From: Sphingomonas sp. PAMC 26621
GTDB taxonomy: Bacteria; Pseudomonadota; Alphaproteobacteria; Sphingomonadales; Sphingomonadaceae
DNA: 64,000 nucleotides
Direction: 5' to 3'
Assembly (NCBI RefSeq): GCF_000251145.1
Contig: NZ_AIDW01000015.1
Location: 1 to 64,000, forward strand
The notes beneath the pieces were generated by a model. It made no database searches and was not told the DNA's origin. It saw nothing but the letters and a program-made list of their open reading frames with translations. A program made the translations under genes and the position numbers. Shown one piece after another: positions 8,037 to 19,297 of the stretch. The first letter of the stretch is position 1; each line of letters opens with the position of its first letter.

Positions 8037-8142
8037 AGCCCCTCCCCCCCGGGGGAGGGGTTGGGGTGGGGCCGAACAGCAGGGGCGCGCTCTCTGCGAG
8101 GCACTTCCCCACCCCCAACCCCTCCCCTGAAGGGGAGGGGCT
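8037..8142. repeat. 106-bp palindromic repeat element, intergenic copy
   Basis: Two inverted arms, about 8037-8073 and 8107-8142, carry AGCCCCTCCCC...GGGGAGGGG blocks and GTTGGGGGTGGGGC-like sequence, separated by ~33 unique bases. It fills most of the 132-base gap between metF and the first metH gene. Another copy of the same length and arms lies inside metH at 11355-11460. Each arm is itself a hairpin, a REPIN-like layout. Confidence 0.85.
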
Positions 8143-8161
8143 TAGATAGTGGACCAGTAGT

Positions 8162-9208
8162 ATGACGATCCGTGACACATTCCTTGCCGAGGCTGCCAAG
8201 CGCATCCTCATCACCGACGGCGCGTTCGGGACTGAGATCCAGAACTGGAAGCTGTCGGAAGCGGACTATGCCGGCGACCTCGGCCTCGCGAAGGACCAGA
8301 AGGGCAACAACGACATCCTGGCGCTGACCAAGCGCGAAGTGCCCGAAGCGATCCACCGCGCCTATTTCGAGGCAGGCGCGGACATCGCCGAGACCAACAC
8401 TTTCTCGGCCAACCGCATCAGCCAGGCCGATTATGCCGCCGAACATCTGGTGCGCGAGATCAACATCGAAAGCGCGAAGCTCGCGCGGTCGATCGCGGAC
8501 GAGTTCCAGGCGAAGGACGGCCGCCCGCGTTTCGTTGCGGGCGCGATCGGGCCGACCAACAAGACGCTGTCGCTTAGCCCCGACGTCAACGATCCCGGCT
8601 TCCGCGAGATCGACTTCGATTATCTGAAGGGCGTGTACCGCGAGCAGACCGATGCGCTGATCGAGGGCGGCGCGGATTTTATTCTGGTCGAGACGGTGTT
8701 CGACACTCTGAATGCCAAGGCCGCGATCATGGCGGCGCTCGAGGCGGGCGAGGCGCTCGGGCGCGACGTGCCGATCATGCTGTCGATGACGCTGACCGAT
8801 CTGTCCGGGCGCAACCTGTCCGGGCATACGGTCGAGGCGTTCTGGCATGCGGTGCGGCATGCCAGGCCGGTGACGATCGGGCTCAACTGCTCGTTCGGCG
8901 CAGAGCAGTTGCGGCCGCATGTGCGGACGCTCTCCGATATCTGCGACACGCTGATCATGGTCTATCCCAATGCCGGACTGCCTAATGAACTCGGCGAATA
9001 TGACGAAATGCCCGCGACGACTGCCGGCCTCGTCGGCGAATGGGCGCAGGCGGGGCAGGTCAACGTGCTTGGCGGCTGCTGCGGATCGACGCCAGCGCAC
9101 ATCAAGGCGATTGCGGATGGCGTGCGTGGGCTGACGCCACGTGCGCTGCCGGTGCCGCCGGTGGTGACGCGGCTCGCCGGGCTCGAGCCGATGACGATGG
9201 CGGCGTGA
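8162..9208 (+). CDS. metH: Methionine synthase, homocysteine-binding module (split MetH N-terminal part)
   Basis: A 348-residue homocysteine S-methyltransferase domain equal to the N-terminal third of E. coli MetH. The three zinc-binding cysteines are present: Cys243 (GLNCSFG) and Cys306-Cys307 (GGCCGSTPAHI). GAFGTEIQ near the start is typical. In many alphaproteobacteria MetH is encoded as two adjacent genes and the other part follows at 9344. It must work in trans with that protein's methyl-cobalamin module. It is separated from metF by the repeat at 8037-8142. Confidence 0.94.
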   Translation: MTIRDTFLAEAAKRILITDGAFGTEIQNWKLSEADYAGDLGLAKDQKGNNDILALTKREVPEAIHRAYFEAGADIAETNTFSANRISQADYAAEHLVREINIESAKLARSIADEFQAKDGRPRFVAGAIGPTNKTLSLSPDVNDPGFREIDFDYLKGVYREQTDALIEGGADFILVETVFDTLNAKAAIMAALEAGEALGRDVPIMLSMTLTDLSGRNLSGHTVEAFWHAVRHARPVTIGLNCSFGAEQLRPHVRTLSDICDTLIMVYPNAGLPNELGEYDEMPATTAGLVGEWAQAGQVNVLGGCCGSTPAHIKAIADGVRGLTPRALPVPPVVTRLAGLEPMTMAA

Positions 9209-9210
9209 AT

Positions 9211-9333
9211 TCTCCCTCCCCCCGCTCGCGGGGAGAGGGCAAGCGAAGCGGGGGAGAGGGGCAGTAACGCGGACGGTAGCGTTCGGGACTGCCCCTCTCT
9301 CCGACCCTCTCCCCGCAAGCGCGGAGAGGGAGA
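9211..9333. repeat. Palindromic GC-rich repeat between the two metH genes
   Basis: The arms CTCTCCCTCCCC/GAGAGGG and GGGGAGAGGGGCAGT (9251-9265) with ACTGCCCCTCTCTCC (9288-9302) make a nested inverted repeat of about 123 bases filling the 135-base gap. The sequence differs from the 106-bp element at 8037 but has the same double-hairpin plan. It may also give mRNA stability or processing between the two metH cistrons. Confidence 0.75.
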
Positions 9334-9343
9334 AGGAAAAGTA

Positions 9344-12061
<2,718 letters not shown>

Positions 12062-12080
12062 GGCACCCGCGCCACCTTTT

Positions 12081-12177
12081 CCGTCATTCCCGCGCAGGCG
12101 GGAATCCATACTGGCTGACGGACGTTACTGTTGCCGGACGTTGCGACAATGGATTCCCGCCTGCGCGGGAATGACGG
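12081..12177. repeat. Inverted pair of TTCCCGCG-type intergenic repeats
   Basis: CCGTCATTCCCGCGCAGGCG continuing to ATCCAT (12081-12109) is repeated in reverse complement at 12149-12177, 39 bases apart. Each arm is itself a hairpin (TTCCCGC..GCGGGAA). It lies between metH and the convergent antiporter gene and could act as a bidirectional terminator. Such TTCCCGC repeats are widespread in proteobacteria. Confidence 0.8.
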
Positions 12178-12184
12178 GGAGGGG

Positions 12185-13396
12185 TCAGGCGTCCACCCGC
12201 CCCGATGCGCGCCTCAGAGCCCGCAACCGGGGCGTCACCATTGGGATCGTCAGCATCGTCGAGCCGATCGCCATCAGCAGCAGCGCGGTGAACGCGTCGT
12301 TGGTGATGATCTTCTTGTCCAACAGGATGTTGACGAAGATGATCATGATCAGCGCCTTGGTCTGCAACAGCCAGCCGATCACACCCGCTTCACCCTTGCC
12401 CCATTTCAACAGCCGACCCGCGATCTGAACCCCGAGGAGCTTGCCGCCGACCGACGCCACCAGCAGCAGCGCCGCCGCCGCGAACACCGCGCCGCCGCCG
12501 ACCTGGAACTGCGTGCGAAGCCCGGTCGACAGGAAGAACACCGGCATGATCGCGATCAGCACGAAGTGGCGGAACTGGTCCATCCGCGCGCGGTCGAACA
12601 ATTTTCCATCGAGCACCGCCCCCGACAGGAACGCGCCGACCATGAAGTGCAGCCCCGCCCAGTCCGCCGCGAACCCGCACAGCGCGAGCCAGATCAGGCT
12701 GACATACCACCGGTCGGTTTCCGCGATTGCCGCCATCAGTCGGCGCACGGCCCAGGTCGCAACGGCAAAACCGACGAGAAATGCCGCCTGCCGCCCGACC
12801 CGCTCCCAGTCGAGCAGGATCAGCGCAAGGACGCCCCAGATCGCGATGTCGTCGAGACTCGCGTAGCGCAGCGTCCGCTGCCCAAGGGGCGCGCGCAGAA
12901 TGTCGAGCTTCTCGAGGAACAGCACGAGGATCGGCAACGCCGTCACCGCGCACGCCATGCCGATCCCGAGCACGACCTGCCACCGTGCTCCCGAAGGACC
13001 GGCCCAACCAGGATAGCGCAGCATCAGCAGCGCGGCCGCGCTTCCCGCGATCAGCGGCGTGAACAGGGCGAAGCCCGCAGTGACGCTGGTCTCGCCGCGG
13101 CGGCGCCAGGCCTCGCCGAGGTCGAGTTCGATTCCGGCGATCCAGACGAACAGCATGACCGCCCACCACGCGATGCCGTTGAGCGACCCGATCGTCGCGG
13201 GGGTGAAGACCAGCGCATAATAGCCCGGGAACAGCGCGCCGAGCACGCCTGGCCCAAGCAGGATGCCGCCGATGATCTGAACGACGACGAGGGGTGCCCA
13301 GTAATCGGTCCGTGCAAACCGCCACAACAGGTAGGGCGCACTGAAGATCAACAGCATCGCGAGGAGAAAGACCTCGGTCGGCGACATGGCGTGCAT
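12185..13396 (-). CDS. Cation:proton antiporter (CPA2/Kef type)
   Basis: A 403-residue integral inner-membrane protein with about 12 hydrophobic segments, of the Na+/H+ exchanger family (CPA2). Seen: GGILLGPGVLG in the third segment, LFVWIAGIELDLGEAW, SLDDIAIWGVLAL with the paired acidic residues expected in the ion path (Asp-Asp), and HFMVGAFLSGAVLDG. There is no C-terminal TrkA-N domain, unlike KefB/KefC. It exchanges Na+ or K+ for H+. The ATG at 13396 is preferred over a TTG one codon upstream; GGGGGGA lies at ribosome-site distance. Confidence 0.88.
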   Translation of the reverse strand: MHAMSPTEVFLLAMLLIFSAPYLLWRFARTDYWAPLVVVQIIGGILLGPGVLGALFPGYYALVFTPATIGSLNGIAWWAVMLFVWIAGIELDLGEAWRRRGETSVTAGFALFTPLIAGSAAALLMLRYPGWAGPSGARWQVVLGIGMACAVTALPILVLFLEKLDILRAPLGQRTLRYASLDDIAIWGVLALILLDWERVGRQAAFLVGFAVATWAVRRLMAAIAETDRWYVSLIWLALCGFAADWAGLHFMVGAFLSGAVLDGKLFDRARMDQFRHFVLIAIMPVFFLSTGLRTQFQVGGGAVFAAAALLLVASVGGKLLGVQIAGRLLKWGKGEAGVIGWLLQTKALIMIIFVNILLDKKIITNDAFTALLLMAIGSTMLTIPMVTPRLRALRRASGRVDA

Positions 13397-13572
13397 CAAA
13401 TCCCCCCGTGCAGACCGCGTTTCCCCCCGGTCTTGCGGCTCGTCTACTTGGGCAGGCGCGGTTGGGCAACAAGGGGTTGGAGTGTCCTGACACGGGACAG
13501 TAAGACGTTAACCGTCTTTGCGGCTTCCGCACGGGACCTACGCAGGGCAGGCCTGTCGGGAGGAGTCGATCG

Positions 13573-14505
13573 ATGCACCGCCTTTTACCGCTTGTCGTTC
13601 TCGCGCTTGTCGCGCCCGCCGCGGCCGCGCCACCGCGCGCGCCGTTTACGATTGCCGAGACGGGGCAGGGGTTCGATACGATCGATGCCGCGGTCCAGTC
13701 GGTGCGGATGGGGACCGCGACGATCCTGATCGCAGCGGGTATCTATCATCAATGCACGGTGCAGGCGGGCGGGGTGATCACCTTCAAGGCGGTGACGCCG
13801 GGCAGTGTGACCTTCGAAGGCACCACTTGCGAGGGCAAGGCGGCGTTCGTGCTACGCGGGCAGGGTTCGACCGTCGACGGGATCGTCTTTCGCGGGATGC
13901 GCGTGGCGGACGGCAATGGTGCGGGGATCCGCACCGAGATCGGAGACCTGACCGTCCGCGATGCGATGTTCCTCGACAGCCAGGAGGGGATTCTCGGCGG
14001 GCATCCATCCGCACAGAAGATCGTGATCGACCATTCGACCTTTGCCGGGCTCGGCCAGTGCGAGCAGTCGACCGATTGCGCGCATGCGATCTATCTGGCG
14101 AACCAGGGCAGCGTGACGATCACCGCGTCGCGGTTCGAACGCGGGACCGGCGGGCATTACGTCAAATTGCGCGTGCCCAATGTGACGATCACCGACAACA
14201 GCTTCGACGACACGCGGGGCAGCAAGACCAACTACATGATCGACCTGCCCGAAGGCGCGACCGGACTGATCGCGCGCAACACCTTCGTCCAGGGGCGCGC
14301 GAAGGAGAATTGGACCGGCTTCATCGTGGTCGGTGCCGAGGCGAAGACCTATTCGTCGGCGGGGCTTCGGATCGCGGCGAACGACGCGCGGCTCGCACCG
14401 GGCGAGACTCGAAGCCCCGCGTTCGTCGCGGATTACAGTCGGGCGCCACTCGCAATCGGGACGAACCGGCTGGGCGCGGGGGTGCGCGGGTTCGAGACGC
14501 GCTGA
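13573..14505 (+). CDS. Secreted right-handed parallel beta-helix protein
   Basis: A 310-residue protein with a signal peptide (MHRLLPLVVLALVAPAAAAP) and repeated short strands with G-x-x-V/I-x-G/N turns such as STVDGIVFRGMRV, GSVTITASRFERG and PNVTITDNSFDD, typical of right-handed beta-helix (PbH1) folds. Such folds often bind or cleave polysaccharides, but no lyase motif was recognised. GGAGGAG sits 8-14 bases before the ATG. Neighbours (antiporter, phosphatase) give no functional hint. Confidence 0.8.
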   Translation: MHRLLPLVVLALVAPAAAAPPRAPFTIAETGQGFDTIDAAVQSVRMGTATILIAAGIYHQCTVQAGGVITFKAVTPGSVTFEGTTCEGKAAFVLRGQGSTVDGIVFRGMRVADGNGAGIRTEIGDLTVRDAMFLDSQEGILGGHPSAQKIVIDHSTFAGLGQCEQSTDCAHAIYLANQGSVTITASRFERGTGGHYVKLRVPNVTITDNSFDDTRGSKTNYMIDLPEGATGLIARNTFVQGRAKENWTGFIVVGAEAKTYSSAGLRIAANDARLAPGETRSPAFVADYSRAPLAIGTNRLGAGVRGFETR

Positions 14506-14579
14506 CGGGGGAGGAGCAGAACACGGCGATTGCCGACCTGATCCTGCCCGGGATGACGTCATCCTACGCCAAGGATTCC

Positions 14580-14607
14580 GTCACCCCGGCACCCGGGCTG
14601 GGGTGAC
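14580..14607. terminator. Convergent hairpin between beta-helix and phosphatase genes
   Basis: GTCACCCC (14580-14587) pairs with GGGGTGAC (14600-14607) in the 110-base gap between convergent genes. No clear U-tract; low certainty. Confidence 0.4.
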
Positions 14608-14615
14608 GACCACCG

Positions 14616-16277
14616 TTACTTGCAGGGCACCCCGCCCCGGGACAGATCGAGGCACTTGCCATCCATCTTCGGCGCAGCGATCGGGAGCCCGAACTGGTGC
14701 GCGAGCGTCGGGGCGATGTCGACCGTTTCGATGCTGCCGGTATGCTCGAACCCGGTCATCCCCTTGCGCCAGAACAGGATCGGCACGCGGCGGTCGTAAT
14801 CATACGGGCTTCCGTGCGTCGCGACATAGCCCTTGGTCGGATCGGGGATCGGCGTCACGCGCGGCTTGAGGAAGACGATCAGCTCGCCCGAACGCCCGGT
14901 CTTGTACGAGGCGCACGCGCGCTGGAGCATCGTCCATGTCTCGGGCGGGCCCTTCGGCGTCGGCGTGGCGAGGATCTGCGCCTGGGTGAACACTTCGGCG
15001 ACCTGCGCATTCGCCTTGTAATAAGCGACCGCCGCTGCCTGCACCGCCTTGCGCTGCGCAGTCGTCAGGTCGCGCGCGAGATAGACGTCGCCATTGGGGA
15101 TGTCGCCGAACAGCACCGGCGTGGCGATGCCGAGCTTCGCCGCAATCTCCTTCCCCGCGACCGCTGGCGCGAGCGCGACCTTGGCGCGCTGCGCGTCGGG
15201 AAGGCCGGCATCGACCTCGCGCTCGGGAATATCGTTGCCGCCATGATCCGCGGTCAGCACCAGCTCATAATCGACCCCGGTCGAATCGAGCACGGCGAAG
15301 AACGACCCGAGCGTCGCGTCGAGCTGCTGGAGCTGGATGCACATCTCGGCGCCTTCGGTCCCATAGGTGTGGCCGATGTAATCCGTCGCCGACGCACCGA
15401 CGTCGATGATGTCGGTGGTGCTGCCCATGCCGAGCTTCATGTCCTGCACCAGCCCGGCGGCCAGCGCGACGATCGCGCCGTCGAACGCGGGCGAGGCGCG
15501 GAAGGCAGCCGTGCTGCCCGCATCGCGCGCGAAATGCCCCGCGCCGACGGTCTTGCCCGCCCCGATCGGGATCGCGCGGTCGTGCGGCTGACAGATCGCG
15601 GGAACCTCGAGCGCGGCCTGCGGCGCGGCGATCCGCTGCGCGATCGCGGCGTTGGCGCGCGCGACGACCGGGGGCGTGGCGCGACCGGCATAGCTGACCA
15701 TCGCCTTGCCGTTCCACCACCAGAGCTCGTCGACGGTGTGGCCGCCCATCATCACCGCGGCGCGATCCTTGCCCGCGACCGAGACGACGCGCACCTTCGG
15801 GTTCGCCGCCTTCATCCGCTCGCCGAGCGTCGGGACGAGCAGATGCTTGTCGCTGACGGTATAATTGGCGGAGGTGCTGCCGGGGACAGTCTCGTCCTCC
15901 GCGCAATAGACCTGCTTGTCGGCGCGCGCGACGCCGAGGTCGGTCCAGTTGTTGGCGATGATGCCGGTGTGTTCGGGGCGGAATCCGGTCAGGATCGTCG
16001 AATGGCCTGGGCAGGTCTCGGTCGCGGCGTGGCTCTGATAGCCGCTCGGGAACACCGCGCCCTTCTGCAGTCGCGCAAAGCCGCCGGTGAACGACGCGCG
16101 ATATTCGGCGAACAGGTCGGCGGAGAACTGGTCGACCGAAATGACGACGATCAGCTTCGGCGGCGCCGTCGGGGTGGTCGCTGCGGAGGCCGGGGCCTGT
16201 TGCGCGGCGACCGGCGTGGTGACCATCGCGGCGGGCAGGGACAGGGCGATCGCCATGGCGGACGCGTAACGTTTCAC
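14616..16277 (-). CDS. Secreted alkaline phosphatase family protein (PafA-like)
   Basis: A 553-residue periplasmic phosphatase or phosphodiesterase of the type I nucleotide pyrophosphatase/PafA group. Metal and nucleophile motifs are visible: VVISVDQFSADL (first Asp), ATETCPGHSTI (Thr nucleophile), DVGASATDYIGHTYG (Asp/His), LTADHGGND and ATHGSPYDYDRRVP. The GTG at 16277 is chosen since GGAG lies 7 bases upstream and it gives a clean signal peptide (MKRYASAMAIALSLPAAMVTTPVAAQ). It releases phosphate from monoesters or diesters. Divergent from the DsbD-like gene, with 75 bases between starts. Confidence 0.88.
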   Translation of the reverse strand: MKRYASAMAIALSLPAAMVTTPVAAQQAPASAATTPTAPPKLIVVISVDQFSADLFAEYRASFTGGFARLQKGAVFPSGYQSHAATETCPGHSTILTGFRPEHTGIIANNWTDLGVARADKQVYCAEDETVPGSTSANYTVSDKHLLVPTLGERMKAANPKVRVVSVAGKDRAAVMMGGHTVDELWWWNGKAMVSYAGRATPPVVARANAAIAQRIAAPQAALEVPAICQPHDRAIPIGAGKTVGAGHFARDAGSTAAFRASPAFDGAIVALAAGLVQDMKLGMGSTTDIIDVGASATDYIGHTYGTEGAEMCIQLQQLDATLGSFFAVLDSTGVDYELVLTADHGGNDIPEREVDAGLPDAQRAKVALAPAVAGKEIAAKLGIATPVLFGDIPNGDVYLARDLTTAQRKAVQAAAVAYYKANAQVAEVFTQAQILATPTPKGPPETWTMLQRACASYKTGRSGELIVFLKPRVTPIPDPTKGYVATHGSPYDYDRRVPILFWRKGMTGFEHTGSIETVDIAPTLAHQFGLPIAAPKMDGKCLDLSRGGVPCK

Positions 16278-16352
16278 ACGAATTCTCCGAATTGGACGGC
16301 AGCCCGTCTTCACCGCTATGGCCCGTGGGTTGGGGCTCGACAAGGACGTGCG

Positions 16353-18407
16353 ATGCGCTGGTTTCATGACGTAGTGGTTACGGTTCTCGCGCTACTGTTG
16401 TTGGGCGGTGTCGCGCAAGCGCAAGGCACCAATCCTGCTGCCACCAAGGCGCACCTCGCGATTTCATTGGTTGCGGAAACCAGTGCCCCCGCTGCCGGAA
16501 GCAGCGTCACGGTCGCGCTGGCGAGCGTTCCGGCTCCCGGCTGGCACGGGTATTGGCAGAACCCGGGGGACGCGGGCTTCCCAGCGAAGCTCGACTGGAC
16601 CCTGCCCAAGGGTGTCACCGCGAGCGTGCCCGCTTACCCCGTACCCGGACGGCTGATCGTCGCGGACCTGATGAACTACGTGTTCGAAAAGCCGTACGCA
16701 CCGCTGGTTACGCTGAAGATTACGGCGGGGCTGGCGGTCGGGACCGCGTTGCCGGTGCGGCTCAAGACCAATTATCTCGTCTGCTCCGCCGAAGTGTGTG
16801 TTCCTGAATCCGCCGAGCTCGCGATCGACCTCGTGGTCGGCGATGGCGCGATCACGCCCGAGGCGCGCGCGCGGTTCGATGCGTGGCGGCGCGCGGTGCC
16901 CAAGCCGCTGGATGCGCGCGGATCGTTTCAAATCGCAGGCGGCAAGGTCAGGATCGCGGTACCCTATCCGGCGGGCGCGCCGCTTGGGCAGGCCTATTTC
17001 TATCCCGTCACGACCGGGCTGATTGACTACGCCGCGCCGCAATCGGTCACGCAGGATCGAGACCGCATCGTGATCGAGACCAAAGCTTCCCCCAACGGGG
17101 CATCGACCGGAGCGCTCGAGGGCGTTCTCCAGATCGGCGCGCAGCAGGGTCTGGTCGTGACCGCAGCACCCGGCCGGGTCGCCGCGTCCGCCACCGTAGC
17201 GCATCCGGTCAGCGGCGGTGTCCTCAGCGCGACGCTGATCGCCTTTGCCGGCGCTATGCTGGGTGGGCTGATTCTCAACATCATGCCGTGCGTCTTCCCG
17301 ATCCTCAGCCTCAAGGCGCTGAGCCTCGCACGCGGGCATCTCGACGAACGCGCGGCGCGGCAGGAGGCGCTGGCCTATGCCGCCGGGGTGATCGCAGTGT
17401 GCGTTGCGCTGGGCGGGATCATCCTCGGGTTGCGCGCGGGCGGGACGGCGGTCGGCTGGGCGTTCCAGTTGCAGGATCCGCGCGCGATCGTCGTGCTGTT
17501 GCTGCTCACGGTCGCGCTTGCGCTCAACCTAAGCGGGCTATTCGAACTTCCGACACCGTCGTTCGTCAACCGCAGCGGTGGCGCGAGCGGCGCGTTCGCG
17601 ACCGGCGCGCTCGCGGCGTTCATCGCGACGCCGTGCACCGGGCCGTTCATGGGAGCGGCGCTGGGGGCGGCGCTGGTGCTGCCGTGGCCTGCTGCCCTGG
17701 CGGTGTTCGCGGGGCTCGGGTTGGGGCTGGCGTTGCCGTTTCTCGCGCTCGGGTTCGTGCCTGCGTTGCGGCGGCGGCTGCCCAAGCCGGGGCTGTGGAT
17801 GGAGACGTTCCGCCGGATCCTCGCGATCCCGATGTGGCTGACCGCGATCGCGCTTGCCTGGGTGCTCGGGCATGAGGCGGGGGTCAACGGCATGGCGATC
17901 GGTCTACTCGTCGCGTTCGTGCTCGCGGTGTTGTTGTGGGTCGGCGGCGTCCGGCAGGCGAAGGGGCTTGCGATCGGTCCGGTCGTCACGGTGTTGCTGC
18001 TGGCCACCGTCATCGCGAGCGCGCTGCTGATCGCCGGGCGGCGTCCCGACAGCGTCGCTGCGGTCGCAACGGTGCCGGGCGGGGCGGAGCCGTTCAGCGA
18101 GGCACGGCTCGCGACATTGCAGAAGGCGGGGCGGCCGGTGTTCGTCTATTTCACCGCGGACTGGTGCCTGACGTGCAAGGTCAACGAGAAGGCCGCGATC
18201 GAGACCGACGCGACGCGCAAGGCGTTCGCCGACCACAAGGTCGCGGTGCTGATCGGGGACTGGACCAATGGCGACCCGGTAATGGGGCGGTTCATCGAGG
18301 CGCATAACCGCGCGGGCGTGCCTTTGTACCTCTATTACGCGCCCGGCTCTGCCGAACCGCGCGTCTTGCCGCAGGTGCTGACCTCTGCGATGCTCGCCGG
18401 GCTATGA
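16353..18407 (+). CDS. dsbD: DsbD/ScsB-like thiol:disulfide interchange protein
   Basis: A 684-residue protein that carries electrons from cytoplasmic thioredoxin across the inner membrane to periplasmic thiols. Order: signal peptide (to AQAQG), periplasmic immunoglobulin-like domain with Cys144 and Cys149 (YLVCSAEVC), an 8-segment membrane domain with its two cysteines (LNIMPCVFPILS and ATPCTGPFMG), and a C-terminal periplasmic thioredoxin domain with WCLTC (~604-608). The large N-terminal domain is closer to ScsB than to E. coli DsbD. The ATG at 16353 is preferred; a much longer open frame upstream is antisense to the phosphatase. Its stop overlaps the next start (ATGA). Confidence 0.9.
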   Translation: MRWFHDVVVTVLALLLLGGVAQAQGTNPAATKAHLAISLVAETSAPAAGSSVTVALASVPAPGWHGYWQNPGDAGFPAKLDWTLPKGVTASVPAYPVPGRLIVADLMNYVFEKPYAPLVTLKITAGLAVGTALPVRLKTNYLVCSAEVCVPESAELAIDLVVGDGAITPEARARFDAWRRAVPKPLDARGSFQIAGGKVRIAVPYPAGAPLGQAYFYPVTTGLIDYAAPQSVTQDRDRIVIETKASPNGASTGALEGVLQIGAQQGLVVTAAPGRVAASATVAHPVSGGVLSATLIAFAGAMLGGLILNIMPCVFPILSLKALSLARGHLDERAARQEALAYAAGVIAVCVALGGIILGLRAGGTAVGWAFQLQDPRAIVVLLLLTVALALNLSGLFELPTPSFVNRSGGASGAFATGALAAFIATPCTGPFMGAALGAALVLPWPAALAVFAGLGLGLALPFLALGFVPALRRRLPKPGLWMETFRRILAIPMWLTAIALAWVLGHEAGVNGMAIGLLVAFVLAVLLWVGGVRQAKGLAIGPVVTVLLLATVIASALLIAGRRPDSVAAVATVPGGAEPFSEARLATLQKAGRPVFVYFTADWCLTCKVNEKAAIETDATRKAFADHKVAVLIGDWTNGDPVMGRFIEAHNRAGVPLYLYYAPGSAEPRVLPQVLTSAMLAGL

Positions 18408-19252
18408 AACGCTGGGTTTCCTGTGCGCTCGCTGCGCTTGTGTTTGCCGCGCCGGTGATGGCGGAGAACCCGCCGGAATGGTCGCAACCGATCCGGCCGT
18501 TCAAGGTGGCAGGGCCGATATGGTACGTCGGAACGCGCGGGCTTGCGGCGTACGCGGTCGTCACGCACGACGGCACGATCCTCGTCAGCGGGCCGATGGA
18601 GGATGCGGCGGGACAAGTGAAGCGCAACCTCCGCGCGATCGGGGTGCAGCCGCATCAGGTGAAGTGGATCCTCAACTCGCACGCGCATTTCGATCATGCC
18701 GCGGCCTTCGCCGATCTGCGGCAATGGAGCGGGGCGAAGCTGGTCGCGTCGGCGGGGGACGCGAATGCACTGCGTCGGGGGCGGCACGCAGCCGACAACG
18801 ACAACGGTTTCACGCGCTTCCCCGCCGTTCCGGTCGACCGCATCGTCGGCAATGGGGAACGGGTGCGGGTGGGTGCCGTCGCGATCACCGCGGTGCTGAC
18901 CCCGGGGCATACCGCGGGCTGCACGACGTGGACGCTGCCGATCGTCGACGCCGGTCGATCGCTGCAGGTGGTGTTTCCGTGCAGCATTACCGTCGCCGGG
19001 AATCATCTCCTCGCCAACCGCGGCTATCCCGGGATCGCCGCCGATTACCGGCGCAGTTTCGCGCGGCTCGGCGCGATGCGGGCGGATATCGTGCTGCCAA
19101 TGCACCCGGAACTCGCCGACGTGCTTGGGCGCGCGGCACGCCGCGATGGTGGCGCGACGCAGGCGTTCGTCGACCCGACGCTGCTACCGCGGATCGTCGC
19201 GGAAGCGCGTGTCGACTATGCCACTGCATTGAATACGCAACGCAAGCATTGA
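18404..19252 (+). CDS. Subclass B3 metallo-beta-lactamase-like hydrolase
   Basis: A 282-residue periplasmic MBL-fold hydrolase with a signal peptide (to about residue 20). The B3-type zinc ligands are all present: His93, His95, Asp97, His98 (NSHAHFDHAAA), His169 (TPGHTAGCTTW) and His234 (MHPEL). The GNHLLANRGYPGIAADYR segment is also typical of B3 enzymes. One deviation is LVSGPM where most have LLDGG(M). Whether it hydrolyses beta-lactams cannot be read from sequence; housekeeping B3-like enzymes exist. The start overlaps the dsbD stop, so expression is translationally coupled with a disulfide reductase. Confidence 0.82.
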   Translation: MKRWVSCALAALVFAAPVMAENPPEWSQPIRPFKVAGPIWYVGTRGLAAYAVVTHDGTILVSGPMEDAAGQVKRNLRAIGVQPHQVKWILNSHAHFDHAAAFADLRQWSGAKLVASAGDANALRRGRHAADNDNGFTRFPAVPVDRIVGNGERVRVGAVAITAVLTPGHTAGCTTWTLPIVDAGRSLQVVFPCSITVAGNHLLANRGYPGIAADYRRSFARLGAMRADIVLPMHPELADVLGRAARRDGGATQAFVDPTLLPRIVAEARVDYATALNTQRKH

Positions 19253-19297
19253 GTTTCGCGCGAAAGCCCCTTGTGCAGCGCAACAATCCACCGCAGC

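Noticed and set aside
14697..16352. Upstream extension of the DsbD-like frame by over 550 codons
   Set aside because: The extension is antisense to the secreted phosphatase, while the ATG at 16353 gives a normal signal peptide.
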